Below the pieces are notes generated by a model, which was given only the letters and a program-made list of their open reading frames with translations, was not told the DNA's origin and did no database searches. A stretch of 64,000 nucleotides of DNA from Nautilus pompilius (Eukaryota; Mollusca; Cephalopoda; Nautilida; Nautilidae), in NCBI GenBank assembly GCA_018389105.1, contig JACATO010002132.1, positions 62,001 to 126,000 of the forward strand, read 5' to 3'. A program made the position numbers and the translations under genes. Of this stretch, positions 13,601-28,600 are shown in pieces. Positions within the stretch are counted from its first letter, which is position 1. Every line of letters starts with the position of its first letter.

Positions 13601-16600
13601 ATTAAACATTAGCTTTCACTTGCTATACCTATTTACAAGATATTTATTAAATAAATGATTTTTGCAAGTTTATTTTTAAGTTTTATTGCTGTGTTCATAA
13701 GCATTTCCACATTTCATTGCATACACCACACATGAACATATAAACACAGAAAAACAAATATATCTACTGCAAACATACACACAAATATTAAAAAACAAAT
13801 ATAAGTACATAAAAAAAAAATAAAAGATTAATTACCTGAAAAGATGAAGTTGATTCTAATACTGGTGACAAAGCAGTGTTTCCTCCAAATGATGACTTTG
13901 AATTATTCAGGATTTCTTTAAATAAATTTTTTTTAAAATTGGTTACACTATTCAAGCTGTAAATTGGATGACAGCTGAACTTACAATAATCCATTTATAT
14001 ACAATTTAACTATTAAAATTATGACTATTCTATAGAAAAGAAAAATGTATAAAGGAATTTATAACATTATCCCAGGAATTTCATAATACATGATTACATT
14101 AAGGTGGTAAATAATTCTCACTTCCATAGAGTCTAAAGACAGGTAAAAAAAATAGTTAATCAAGAGATAAAAACAGAAAGAAATTTACAGAAGTTAAAAA
14201 GTTATAATAAAGATACATCAAAGTCATTCACAAGAGTACTGTAGCATTAAGAAATTGCTTAAAGCCCAAACTAACTCTGTCTGTCTGTGTGCGCATGCGC
14301 ATTTGTTTGTTTGTTTCAAACATCCAGAATATTATGAGTTTACACAGGAACCACCATTTATTTTAGTTATCTGTAGGACTGACTGCAGAGGCTGGGTCTA
14401 ACAAATTACTTTTACCTTGCAGAGGATCCAAGGTATCCATAAAATCATCCAAGTTTGGCTGCAGCTGGACCAAACCAGGTTGGATAAGATCAGCATATCC
14501 AGATTGGCCTAAAACATTTTTATTTTTAAATTTACATATTTTATAAACTGTGTTATCGTATGTAAAAATCCATTAATAAGTCTGGCATTTAAAAAATAAC
14601 TTTTATACACACTACTCCGCAAAAGTTAAAATATAAAGTTAGTACTCGTTCACTTACAAAAAACAACTTCTAAAATTTGTTAATTTGCTATAATATCCAG
14701 ATCAAAATTTTTGAGTGGTAGTGTACAAGAAAATTTTAGTTATCATAGTTAATTCAGTCCTTTGTGGACAATTATTCTTCCTTCACTTTAAAACAAAACT
14801 CAGGAAATTCCTTTAAAATAAACGGGGACGTTTTCAGCCAACATGAGATTTTATATTAGATTGGCCTTATTCATAAATAAAGACATAACATAGAACTACC
14901 ATCAAATAAAATCTGAGACTAACAAGAGTGATCTTATTGGTAGGCATAGACAAACTCTAAACTGTAAATCCTTGGAAAAGCCAGTGTGATTTTATTTAAT
15001 TTTTTGTGCCTGTACTGATTGGAATTAATGTTGGTAATGATAGTGGTGTATTAAATAGAAGTTAATCTGGATAATGAAATAATAAGCCAGCATGTAAATC
15101 CACTTAATTATTTTTACAAATCGTTTAACATTTTTTTGTAAGTTTCTTTATACCATGGTTAAAATCTTTCTTTTTACCTTATTTTAATAAACACGCATAC
15201 ATATTTACATATTTTGGTTATTAATACAACTTTGTACCACTTTAAACATTCTATTATTATACATTTCAGATTAAAATGTATGGCATTCATAAAATATAAT
15301 TAATTTTCGGCATTTACTTACTTAACTCCCTTGGATTTGGAAATGCAAATGGCTGATTCAGAGAAAATATGGCATCAGAAAAATCCATGAAGTCTTCCCC
15401 CAACCCTTGGTCTGATGACATGAAAGGGACTGGTAACATGGGAACATTGGTGTCCCTGAACCATTCAATGAATTCTGCTTGCGACGTGTTCTGTTGAAAA
15501 ATGAACATTTTTACGGTAGCTTAAAAAAAATTTCATACTGTTCTTTTTTTTTATCTTTTTGTGGTGAATGCGTAAGTGGTGTGTGTGAAAGTTCGCGTAT
15601 GCGTGTGCATCTCCAAGGATAATGGAATGGAGGTTGGTGGCTGAAGTCATGTAGGGGCTAAAGTTCGGTGGGGAATCAAGCTCCTGTTAAGGCCTAAAAG
15701 GCTGGGTTGAGGCGCCGAAGCACCACCTCGTGTAAGAGTGACCGCTTCCCCAGCCAAAAACCAATCTTGGGAAAAAAGGCCTCAGCACGTCAAGTCCGAA
15801 ACCGGTCTCGACACACCTAATCTTCCCAGCCAGTTAGGCAGGCCAAACGCACCCTCGCCTCCACTCTTTTCGAGTAGAGGACTTTCTGACTGCCCAACCC
15901 CTAAACAGAGTACTCGCCTCCCCACCCACATAAAGTTGACCCCAAGTGACCTCGCCCAGAGGGCATGGTTATGATAGCCATTATTCCCATATTTATTTAA
16001 AAACAATATGATTGTGGGGTTAAAGGAACCAAAAATTAAACAAAAAAAAAAAACACTAACTAGTTTTTCAAACCGTTGGAAGCAGTAATAGACTATATTC
16101 TTCTTTAAAGATTTTATATGCAAAATTTTTTAAATACTGCAAATTCTCCCCTATTCCCAACATGACCAAGATTATAGAAACATTCCCTTATGTTGTGAAA
16201 GGCAAAAAAAACAAACAAAGCCTTTTACCTTATTTTAAACTGATTTTCTTAAATAAAAAATAAAAAAAAGACATACTGCTGCACAAATAAAGAATTTACA
16301 ATACCCGAAATATCAGCTGACTTACCTCTGAAGAGTTCCGACGACTTCTTGCATGCTGACTTTTGAAGTATTTCCGCCATCTTTTGTACTCTGCTGTGAC
16401 AGTATCCAACCGGCGTTTCCAATACTTTCCTTCCAAAACAACTGCCTGGAATGTATTTCATGGAGGGAAAAGTATATAGTTAATTATTCTAGGTCCTACT
16501 AGTTTTTCTCTGAGTAGACAAAATATTTGTACTGAAGCGCCTGTCAAACTAGAAAATAACCACGATAGGCAGTCATTAACTTTAACATGGCAAAAAAAAA

Positions 16601-19600
16601 AAAAAAAAAACTGACCAAAGCAGAAAATAAACATGTTGAATAACGCTGCTGATGCAAGCTGATTATTAGATTTTACTTCCAGCAAACTAATCTAAATGCC
16701 AAAATTAACATTTAGAAAAACAGTCTTCCTGAATACACACGTCAGAACAGACGTTTGCTCATGTTCAACAATACCAAGAACCTCAACAAATTCCTACATT
16801 ATTTGTGCATGAATCCTAATGCAGTTAGCAATCCAGGTCATGTCGACTTCAAAAAGCAGCATGACTCCCTTTTCAGCTTAACTAAAGATTCCATTCCATT
16901 GTTTCCCTTGCAGCCCTTTTACTTAACATTTCTCACACTTCGACAATTAAAGATATGAATGGAGAACACAAGATTGTAAGAAATACAATTTTGTTTAAAA
17001 TTTAAATTTAAAAAACTTCCATTCAAGTCTTTAAAATGCATTAATAACTTTTTCAGAAAGAACTATATCAAATACTCTTTTAAATGCTTAAGCCTAATTA
17101 CATAGATTTCTTTTTTTTAAAATATTTGTAATACAAAATCTATACTAATGTGGATATTAGTAGAACATTCTGGTACCAAATGCAACCAGAAACAGATCCA
17201 AAAGAATGAATGACAATAATTCCATAACCACCATCTGTCTGTCCCAGTTAGCCAACTTTTAGTTGCTTCTGTTCTCTTTTTTTAAAATTGTTTAAGACAA
17301 CTTCATGATTTGCTACTTTCAGGAATGTTATTTTAACCCCTCCCCCTGAAAGTTCACCCATCATATTATCACAGTATAAGCAGTGTGTGTGTACGTGTTA
17401 CCTCTGGCTTAGTGTGGACATCATCTGAAAGAGGCGTGGCAAACTGGCACACAATGGGCTTCTTGTTTTGAATGTCTGAAGAAAGAAATGCATCTGAATG
17501 AACAGCAACAGAGACAAAGCAACAAGTTGTTGTGACTAAAGCCTTATTGTGGAAAAACAGTTAAACATCTTTTATTCTTGGTCAATGAAGACCGGCTGAT
17601 TATAAGTGAAGATACTTGGTACTTACTAAGCCAAAGATTTATTTAGAAAAAAATTGGCAGAGAAAAATTATTTATTGCCTGACAAGTGACAATGCCATCT
17701 GATTATTACTATGCAGTTAAAGATAAGAGCAGGTTTCTTTCAAAACAGTGTGTTCTCAGGGTCTGGGTGGGTGTTAACCAATTTTGGCATTAAATCAATC
17801 ATTATCCTAATGAAACTTCCAACACAATGACAAATTATTTAATTTTAAAAAATCTTTAAAAAAAAAAAAAAGAAATTTAAGTTTCACATGAAATAAGACT
17901 CTGATGTCACTATCAGAAAGCCTTTACTTTTACCATAAAGCAGTGCACAGCCCTTTAAAATGCGTAAATTATATTTGACAGTTGACAGATTTATATTTTT
18001 AAAAAGAATTACCATGTGATACCAGATAAAATTGCAAAGGCCAGATACTGGGAGAAGAATGATACAGTCAGGGCCCTGTGCATTAATGGCAGGAATCTAC
18101 TTTCAATGTTCATTCAGCCAGTTTTCTTCATAAAATGAGATCATTATAATTATGGCCAGCATTTCAGAAAATCAGAAAAATTTCTCAATCAACTGGATTT
18201 GTTATTATGGCCAACAATAGCACATGTAACGGCTATCAAAGCTATTTCTCTTAGATATTTAGTCATTCTACATGAATCTATCTGGGATGAACAGCAGAGC
18301 GCTGTGGGGTGGCTGGAAAATTCTGAAGTTTTCTAAGCTTCAATCAACCCAGCATTTTAAATTTTGTAAAACAGTTTCCACTGATGAAGATGTTCCCTGT
18401 TTTAAGAGGAGTTTACCAAAAAAGAATGATTCAGTAAAATACCAAAACCAGATTGAGATGGAAAAAGAATGCTAAAATTGCTTTCAAGAGATAATAAGCA
18501 CATGCTATATTGCACTCAAATACCAGAAGATTAGAAAAACAATTTTCCATCTCAGCTTGTATCACGCCTGCCAAATTCAGTCCAAGAGCAAAGAACGTTT
18601 AAAAAAGCAACAATGTCACATTACCAGAAAGTCAGCCAAATTCTTGGCCTCATTTCTTGAGGTACTAGACTTTTACATTAGCAGGTGTACCTAGCTCTAA
18701 ACGATGTATATAAGCAACTCGACTTACATTGCATATGCCACTCCCGCCAAATGATATTGTTAAGCCGGACCTTCTCTTTGCCACTCATGGGCATACCTTT
18801 GAATGGTTTCCATTTCGGGGATGTTATTTTCCCACTAAGAAAAATTTAAAAAAAAAAGTATGGCATTGTCATGCTGGAGTTAATCCAAGTTATACAAAAA
18901 AAAGAAAAGAAGAAACAATACCAGACTTTATTGAAAAACAAACAAATTCTCCAATACCAGATTTACTTCTGTTTACCACTGAGAGAAGTAAATAGCAAAA
19001 TGATTCAGCTCGCAGTCACTTAATCCGGACAGCTTCATGTTGACCTCCTTAAAATAAGTCTGTTTATCCAGAACAATGGTTACGGCTGTAATTACAAAAC
19101 TAACTTAAATTGAATAATTTTTTAAACCTCATTATCACCAAATAAAACTATGATATAATGCATTAACAATTGCTGCCTGGCTAAATGACAATAAACTTTT
19201 ATCTATTTCATAAAACAAATACTTGTTCGTACTGCGGCACATCTTCCCCATCCCCAGACCATTAGACAAATGAGAAAGCCTTGCCCAGCTATCTTGTTAT
19301 ACTGTAAAAGCGAACAAGTTGGGTTGTTTGTGTTTTGTCGGTGGGATTAGTCGTAATATCCCACAAATTAGAAAAAAGATTCATTAGAAAAGAAAAAAAA
19401 TGCATATATTGTAAGTTATGAAAGTATCAGAAGATACGGCCTCAAACTTTGAAAATGGCTTGATTCCACACAAAATACAATTGGGAAAACAACAACAAAA
19501 TTAAATGTCACTGATGTCTATCCAACTGCTATTGATAAATTTCAAAATCATCATCTTGGAAGAATTCAGCCATCTACCAAGTACCATTCTTTGCCCAGGA

Positions 19601-22600
19601 CACAATGCTGGGACCATTCATGTCTCTTTATTGTTACAAACCAACCATTAAACTGAAATTTTGTGAATGCCAAATTAAATATATTTTCAAACATTTAGAT
19701 ACTGACATAATATAGTAATTTTCCGTGTATTAATTTTTAATTTTTTTAAATATTTCTTAAACCATAGAAGATTAAAGAAAAATGGAAGGTTATGTATGTC
19801 TCAATTGCTATACTATGTTGCTTTTGAGTTCAGTGACTATTTTTTTTCTTTCCTTCGGTCATCCCCATTTTCAATTTTTATTGCAGTTTTCAGTAGCAAC
19901 AGACTTCTAAAAACACGTCAGCTAATAGATGAGATGGTGCCCCTATTACAGTAATGGCAGACAGTAACACTGGATAAATTTCACCACATACTCAGGACAA
20001 AATCAGAATCTCTTTACTTTCTTTTTGTAATGTAGTATTATAAGCGCCAAATTCAACTGAGATATAATTAGCAAACAGAAATGTCAGCAAAACCATCTGA
20101 ACATTTGGAAATTTTTTTTTTTTTTAAAGTAAATAAATTTTAAAAATTGTATTGTATTGTCAGAGATTTGGTTTTAATTCCTTCCCATCGTAGAACTTGA
20201 TAAGAGAATACAGTTTCTTTGACAAAGTTTATTTATATTCTTGTGCCTAAGTACACTGCCATCAAACCTGCCATTTTATTTTTCCTAAAATTCAGCAGTA
20301 GACACAAATTTCATCAACTAATATAATCATTTAGTTCTTGGCTTTGCTAATGCATTTTGCTGAAGATATGCAAAACAAGAATGAGATCTATTTAACAAAA
20401 AAAAGAAAGTTATGTCAGTCAAAAGCACTGCTATCTCAAAGATGTAACCAAACATTTTTCTATAGCTTAATAAACAAAGAGCTATTATAGGCAGCATTTT
20501 TGCTTCATATACCAAATAACTGAAATGCACACGATTCACTACAGGTGGTGTTCATAATATCCATCATTTGCATCCATACAGGCATACTGAAGTGTCTAAC
20601 AACAGTGACATGCAGCAGTACGTTTTCTCAGGAAAAGCTATTGAAGAATCAACTCTCTGCTGGAGTTTGCAGATACTAGTTGATTTTGCACCTTTATCTT
20701 ATCTTTCAACACGCACACACTCCACAGGAAAAAATTGAGTGGCGAGAGGTCTAAAGAGCTCAGTGGGTATTTGACTAGTCCATACTGTCCATCCACTTCC
20801 TAGTAAAGCATTCATCCAAAAATGCCAGGACATCAAGAAAATGCAAGGAAGTGCCGTTGTGCAGATGAAACACTGTTTCATTGCCATAGTTTCAATGCTA
20901 AGCACATTGCTGCTTATAAAGAAAATTGAAATACTAGTCACCTGTCACTGTCTCATTAAAATAGAATGGCTCAACAACACCAAGCAAGAAAAAGACAGCT
21001 ATCCACACTGTGACCCCCTCCCCTGGCCATTTGACCCCTTTAAAGTTCTCATTAGCCTGGTACATAGTAGTATCTGTTTTCATTCAATTTAAAGCCTGCC
21101 TCTTCTCACCACACAATCATATCAACAAAGGCTGAATCCTAATAAATAAAGCCTCTGGTCTGTCTATATTTTCATTCAACCTTCTGTGACAGCTGAGAAA
21201 GGTAGAGTCTCCAATTTGCATTCTTCAGAGTTCGGTAGATGCAGATTTTCAAATTTCCTATACCCACTTGTGCTGATCAAACAACAACTTTACGCTAATC
21301 ATTTTTGCCACACACTATGTCATCAGTATGCTGTTGCATTGCACAGTAATCTGAGAGCTTCCAAATGAAATGTCTTAATGGAGATACACAAAATTGTAGC
21401 ATACAAAAGCACACGCTCATCTTTATGGTACACCCCGTATTACTCTTTTTAATCTTTCAAATAAATACGGCACAAATGTAGAAATGAAACTCCTTGCATT
21501 GGCTCTGCTGAGTCTGGTGGTTTTACAATTTAAAAAACATTTCTTCAGAGAACATTTAGAGTTTATCTGGTAAATGTATGTAAAGAACACTTAACAACAC
21601 TACTGTTGATTGTAGCAATACAGTACTGCATAAGGAAATAATAAATGGACTGGACACCTAAAGAATTTACTTTTTCCCATTTAGTTTCATAGGTTCATTT
21701 GTTGTTGCTTCAGAAAAATATTTTATAGGATATCTTTTTCCAAACTAGCAGACATAATACAATAAATATGATCCATTTTTATAAATCTCTGAATGTGTTG
21801 TGCACGCAAGCACAGAAACCTTATTTGAGAAGATGAAAACATTGGAAATATTCTAGAGAATCTATGCTGAGTATTTGGAGTATGCATAAAAATATTCTAA
21901 AAAATATTAGATTTATCCAGTTTGCCTTTTAGAGGCTAAAGGAGAGAGACAAAGATTTTCAGAACAGTTAGTTCTGAACATGAAGACAGTAACAGAAACC
22001 TTTTGACTATTTATAGCCAACAATACTAGAGGTCATAGAATTTTTTTAAATGTAACAATTGGAAATAAGCCGAATAAACTACTGGCATTTAGAGGTTAAT
22101 ACAAACTAAAATTAATTTCTAAATTGTGTTCATGAGAATTTCTTTCACTGAAGCATTGTGTAACCTATGATATCTTTTGCCTGCTTGTAATAACAAGTAT
22201 TTTAATTGATCTGATGCTCAAGCATGCCTACAATGGCAGGGTGGGAGGCAACATAATGAGCAAACTGGATTCTTAAAATAAAATGGTCAGGTCAGGTCAC
22301 CTTACAGCAGAATAACTGACTGACCTTTAGTCTTGAGGAAGGGGGCCTAGCTAGTACAAACTCTGGCTCAGCTGAAAACAGAACAAACAAACTACATCTT
22401 AGCACTGACTACACCATCAGATATAGAAGAACAGGGCTGAATGGAATAAAGAAAATATTCCCCAGTAGGATGTTACGAAAGTCGAGAAACTGCTCTCATC
22501 ACATAGAACTTGGCTGAATGTCCACAAACCACCATCAACAAAAGTGCCAGAGTATTTTGTGTAAAGCCTAGATGTCTTGCAATTATTTCGAGAAGGGACC

Positions 22601-25600
22601 AGTTCTTGTTGCATTGTATTGAGAGTTTTTTTTTTAAGTTATCAGCAAATATAAATTTCTTTCAGATTCTACAAAACCCCATTTTAAGCTCCGCCAGCAT
22701 AGAGATCAGTAGTGCTTAACTTTGGTCTTCACCTGAACCTTTTCTGGTTCCTTCAGAGCAAACAATGGTTTAATTATGACTAATTATAAGCAGCTGCATT
22801 TACACTTCAGATGGTTGAAGACAGACAGGTAAGTGTGTTGGTCTGGATATTAGACAACAGGTTTTCTAAATCTCTTTAATATCAAAAGTTATTCAGTGTC
22901 TTATTTTGATTTTAATTGTTGTTGGCGTTTTATTTATAAAATACAGTAATTGATTGTTGGGCACTTTGAAAACGCATAAGTGCTTAGTGAAAAATCTCTT
23001 CCAACCAATCATCAGCTATTTCAGACTGATCAGAACAACAAGACGTAGATCGTCAGTGAAGCCTTACTGACTGCAGGAGGCAATCTGAAGTGGAGCTAGG
23101 AGACATCATAAGGAAGCTTAAAGGTCAAGGTTAGGAAGAATCCTTGGTCTGGCAGCCAGGAACAAGTAAAATAGCCACCAAACAACTGGAAACCTGGTTG
23201 GGCTCAGAAATCTTTTTGCTAACTCGTTCAGAGATTAGTTCCTTAAAAAACAAACAAACAAAAAAGTCTTCCCATCCAATAATAAAACTGACCTGTCTCA
23301 AACTTGTTCGCCTTCAAAATATTTCTAAATTAAAATCAAAACTGTCAGCCTAACTTCAACAGCCAATCTCCAGACTGAAACAGTGTAATGTTTCACAGCT
23401 AATTGCAATAGTCTTAAAAATAGGGTAACCCTTAAAAAGTGCCCTTTCTTTTTCATACGCAAGTATAATGAAGCCCTCCAGTCTAAGTATACTAAGCAAG
23501 ATCCGTCTAACACTTGCCCTACAAGTAAGTAGGCTGCCAACCAATAAGAATAAACTTCAAATTATATACAAGTCTCATGTAAATATTCTTTATGTTCACT
23601 AATGGCCATGGGTAAGATCACTGCATTAACAACTGTTTTAAATATGTATGCTGTCTTTTTAAATAGAAAGAATCACCAACGTTAATGTGATACATAAATA
23701 AGCCATTTAAAATTTAACAAGCGCAGTAATTGCATATTTATTGTGTATTTCTAGTCCAAAGATGGCCAGGGGGTTAAATCAAAGAAAGAATCTGAATGGA
23801 GCAAAGCAGGCAAGCAGCACTGTATATCAGTTTGAGATGCTGCCAAAAAAAAGCTGCTGTTCCTGTTCTATTATTGTGTCAGCTCTATTTCCAGCATTCA
23901 TATGGAAATACCTCAACCAGATTTCAAGATTGTATGGAATTAATAAAAATAGGTATTAAAATTAGTCGCCACCAAACCTATGCATGCAGATAATATGATT
24001 TAGTAGAAAACAGAATAATGGCATGCTCGTGCTTTAGATCCGATGATTTAAATTACCATATATCCTGTTGTGGTGAGTGATACCTTAAGGGAAAATTTAC
24101 AGATAAAGTAGTACTTTCTAAAAGCTGTATCATTAAAACTAGGAGGGGATGCCATGTTTCATAACCCAAAAAGTTTGGTATGAGAGAGAAATTTGCAAAA
24201 TTTGTGAAATGGGAACTGATCTTATCGTTTACAGATGCAACAATCCCTACCAAACTGTCAGAACTACCCAGCTTGTGTGTTTTGTTCGTTTTTTTTTTCA
24301 AACTTCAAATACTTGAGAAAGGAAAAACCTTCTAATAAAGTTTTAAATAGAAAACTAACTAATATCTCTGGATTTAACTCAAAATCAGCCTCAGTTTTTT
24401 TTTTTTTTAATTTATGAAATCAAGTTATTAGTTAGTCAGTCAGCGAGGCACTAAATCCTTATCTTTATCTTCCTGAGGAATTCAGTCAACGGCACCTTAA
24501 ACCAATAAAATTTGTGCTTGAAGACTCAAAAAGCAACTCTTTCTTTCTTACTCTCACCGTAGTTACCGGCAAATAAAGAATTTGTTTGTCAAACAATTAG
24601 CAGACCAATTAGATCATATTCAGGAACTATTCTTATATTAATAGCAAAGATAGATTTTCTGCCAATCTTTACAAGAAAATAATTTGATTGCATCTAAAAC
24701 ATGACAGATTTTAACTAGGGCCATAAACTAAGCTCATTAGCATACCCCGCTATTTGCTTCCCAACAAACAACCCAAGAACTACGATAGTTAATTCAAATT
24801 GAAATTTACCTTCATTTATTCATGCGAGAAAATTGTTGTTCTACTATTTTATTCCAAATTTGAAAATCTTTAAATGTCTACAATATTCTGAAGAATTATT
24901 CCATCCATCATGCTAGTTTTTTTTATAGGATGAGAATTTTAGCTAAATGTTAATCCTGTAGATAAATGTATAAAGTCATAATTTTCTTTTTTTTTTTTTC
25001 TACCTTCAATATTATCAAAACCTTCAAAATTAGAGTTTTAATGGTGAAGGAATGCATGCAGACTCAAATGATCATCTCTTCATGAAATACGGTAAACCCC
25101 CGTCATATTGCAGTTCAGTTTTCGCAATTTTGCAGCATTCTGTAGCATTGTTTATGAGTTTAAATCTACGCTGATTGGCTGTTCTGTTTTAGAAGCATCT
25201 CGCTGCTTCACATCTCGCAGGGAGAGAAGCTGTTCGCCTTGCTGTTTTATTGATAACCCCAAAGATGCCACAACAAACACCCATCATCTAAGGCTTCTGG
25301 TGAGCCAAAGAAGAGGAGAAAGTTCTTGACGATTCAGGAAAAGGCGGAACTTCTCGATATGATAAAGGAAGGACAGAGTTACGCTGCCATAGCCCGCCAT
25401 TACAGTATGAGTCAGCGGTTCACTATATCAATAAAGATGAGAAGAATATCAGGGCAACCGCTTCGCTGTGCATCAATGAAGGTGCAAAACGAGTTTCTAT
25501 CCGCAATAAAAACATCGTCAGGATGGAAACTGCCTTGGCTTTTTGGATCCAAGATTGCCGAAAGAAAAACATCACTTTGGATGGTAACACCATCAGGACC

Positions 25601-28600
25601 AAGGCAAAGAAGCTGTACGACACTTTTGCCAATCAAAGAGGTTCTGAAGGCGCTTCCGAAGCCGAACTGTCAGACAGCAACAATCCTGATGACCCTCAGC
25701 CTTCTACATTTTCATCAGGAGGCTTTTCTGCCAGCAAGGGATGATTTGACCGCTTCCAGAAGCACGTTTCATTGCAAGGTGAAGCTGCATCTGCCAACAA
25801 AGCTGCTGCTGCAAGGTGTTTTCCATTGCTCTTGCTTTCTCTAAATATCTTTTATGTGTTTAAATGTGTTTCTATTGTTTTAAAAGTATGTTTGAAGACC
25901 TTAAAATGCATTTAAAAGTACTGTAAAAGTTATAAAAACATGCCTAGGGTGTATTTAAATAGGGTATTTCTATTTTGTGGATTTTCACTTATTGTGGGTG
26001 GGTCTGGAACGTAACCCCCGCGATGGAGGAGGGACTACTGTATATTGTTTGGTTAATTTGTGCATTGTGAGTTGAAAACTGTGTCCCATAATAAATGTAA
26101 TGGTTACAATTCAAAAATTGAAAATTCCACTTTGGTCAGCAATTGTTGCAAATCAATAATAATGCATGTTGTTAAATTATAGATAAGTCAAGATTATTAT
26201 TATATTATATAGTGCATGAACATCGCCATAATTCAGACAGTATGCAAACTAGTAGTTGTACGCTTCTTATACCGGATGCCATCTTGAAAAATAGATTTTC
26301 CAAAAATAAGCAACTAAGTGTTTTTAAAATATTGTTTATTAATCTTACACTGTGCAAGTATCAACTTACAAAACATTTTGCTAATCAACTATTTCTAATC
26401 ATTTTGATCACCTGGTCAGCAACAGTTACTAGCAATTGTTTAAATAATAGTGACTCAACCCAAATATGACTGACACCTGCAACAAAGAACACTAATCATT
26501 TTTCTTTTTTCCCTAATTTTTATAAAAATATGCATATACTCTGAGATAGTGAACAAAAAGAGACTACTTTTTAACATTCCAATAGTAAAGATTAAAAGTT
26601 GTAACAGTTATCACATTTTCTTAAAATTGTAAATAAATTCTAACCCAGGAAACGTTTAACATAAAGGAAAATAATCCAGAATAATGCTAGCAGAAATGGA
26701 AAATAATTTTCTCAATAAAGGATTTGAATAAATTCACTCCTAACATTTTAAGTAGATTTAAACTGAAATATTCTTTGTAACTAGCAAAATTATTTAAATG
26801 GTCAAAAAACTGCTTTTCAAAGAAATTCTAAAGGCCTAACTTTGAAAAGGAAGGGACAGGACCTTATAAAAATGTTGTTAGGTTTGCACTCAAACTATCT
26901 GATATGTGAATTTTGAGGAAAAAAATGGGCTAGCAATCTTTTCATTCAAAGAAACTTAGGAGAGGAAATAAATTGGCAAAATTAGGCCAATTAAAAATCT
27001 AAATGGTGCAATGGGAAATTCATTAGAGAAAGAAAAGTAAACTTTTAAATTGTCACTGTTTGTTTAATGATTTTACTGGGTGGCGCAGTGGCAGATAACT
27101 ACTGACTGCCGAGGCTGAGAACCCAGTTCAAGTCCTGGTCTAGACTAGCTGTTTGGGTAGTACCTGTCCCCCCCCCCTCCAGCACAGTTTATTAAGCTTT
27201 TCTTTACCAGCTGGCCACCTAAACTTCCTCTAGGCTTTCCAATTTCCTCAAGTTTAAAACAAAAAAACGAAGGGTTCTAGCAGAAAAATGCTGCTGTAGG
27301 TGTGTTGCTAACCTTCCCTTGGATTAGAAAACTAAGAGCTTGTAGATGTCAGGACGATTTCCCCAGTCGTGGACCAGCAAGTCAGTACATAAGCCAAACT
27401 GAAATCACTTAAATCCTGCAGAACCTGACTCAATTTATCTATAAACATTTAGCTGTTTTCTTTAATTTATCAATTAAAAAAAGGGGATGGTTCTTCCAAA
27501 TGAATGGAAAGTAACAAATTTGTGTGTGTTATAAGAAAGGTGGTAAAAATGATTCTGATAGCTATAAGTCAATTAGTTTCACCACAATAGCATGGGTGTT
27601 GTTGGATTTAGGGTCCATCTACAGTAACTATAAATGATAATCCAAAAAAAAAAACTCTCAACAAAAAAATATCTTACCAAACAAATAATCTTATTAGACA
27701 ATTAATCTGTGCAAGAAATAAGTCAGTCCAATGATGAAAATCTAATGGACTTTGATTGATTATTCAGACTTTGATAAAGTTCAGCATAAAAACAGAGGAA
27801 ATTTAGGGAATCAGGTGTGTGTTGGGTAATGCTTTTGCTATGGATTAAAAACCAGACTACAACAGTTTTAAATGGAATATCATCATTATACCAACAAGTT
27901 CTAACAATAGAATTAGGCTTTCTCATTCTTCATTTATTTACACAATACAGAAATGGGAGAGATACTAACTAAAGGGATTTGCAGGTGAGACCCAGATTCA
28001 CAAAGTTAATCCCAAAAAAAAAAAAAAATGTAAACATCAGTTTTCAGATAAACCTGTAAACTTTGATTGGATAACACTAAAAACTGTAACATTATGAAAT
28101 AACTGAAAAAAATACCCTGCATATTTTCATGAAGTGTTTATAAAGATTTAAAATCTAATTAAAGTGCTGATCGTTCTTATCTGAATATTTGTTTTCTCTA
28201 TTGAGCTACATTACTGTTTGATCCACAAATTTGTTTCTTTTTTACAAAAAGTGAAAATCTAAAAAAAAAAAAAAAAGTATAATACACAATTTATTGTATG
28301 TAAATAATCAATTGGCAAATAAATTTAGACCCATTTCTTAATATTTACTTTGTTCAATATATTATTATCTGAAGCCCCATGGAGTTATTAAAACATTGTC
28401 ATTTTATCTCTCTCTCTCTCTCTCTCTTTTGAAATATGAAAGTCTCATGGGTTTTTTTCTTCCTGCATACAAAAGCATTTGCCATTTTGAAAAACAGCTT
28501 GCACAAAATGAAACTGGTTTTCCACTAAGAAAGTAAATAATTTCACTGCTATCACAATTCTTAAGTGTATTATCATGCTAATACAAATCACTGCTGCACC

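Larger units (their letters stand above)
13432..18727 (-). other. Mondo introns 2-7
   Basis: Six short introns: 17476-18727, 16446-17401, 15491-16325, 14509-15321, 13916-14415 and 13432-13835. They are AT-rich with A and T runs. The only distinct feature is a GC- and CpG-rich tract at about 15600-15980 in intron 4, listed separately. No RNA gene or transposase remnant is visible in the others. Confidence 0.75.
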
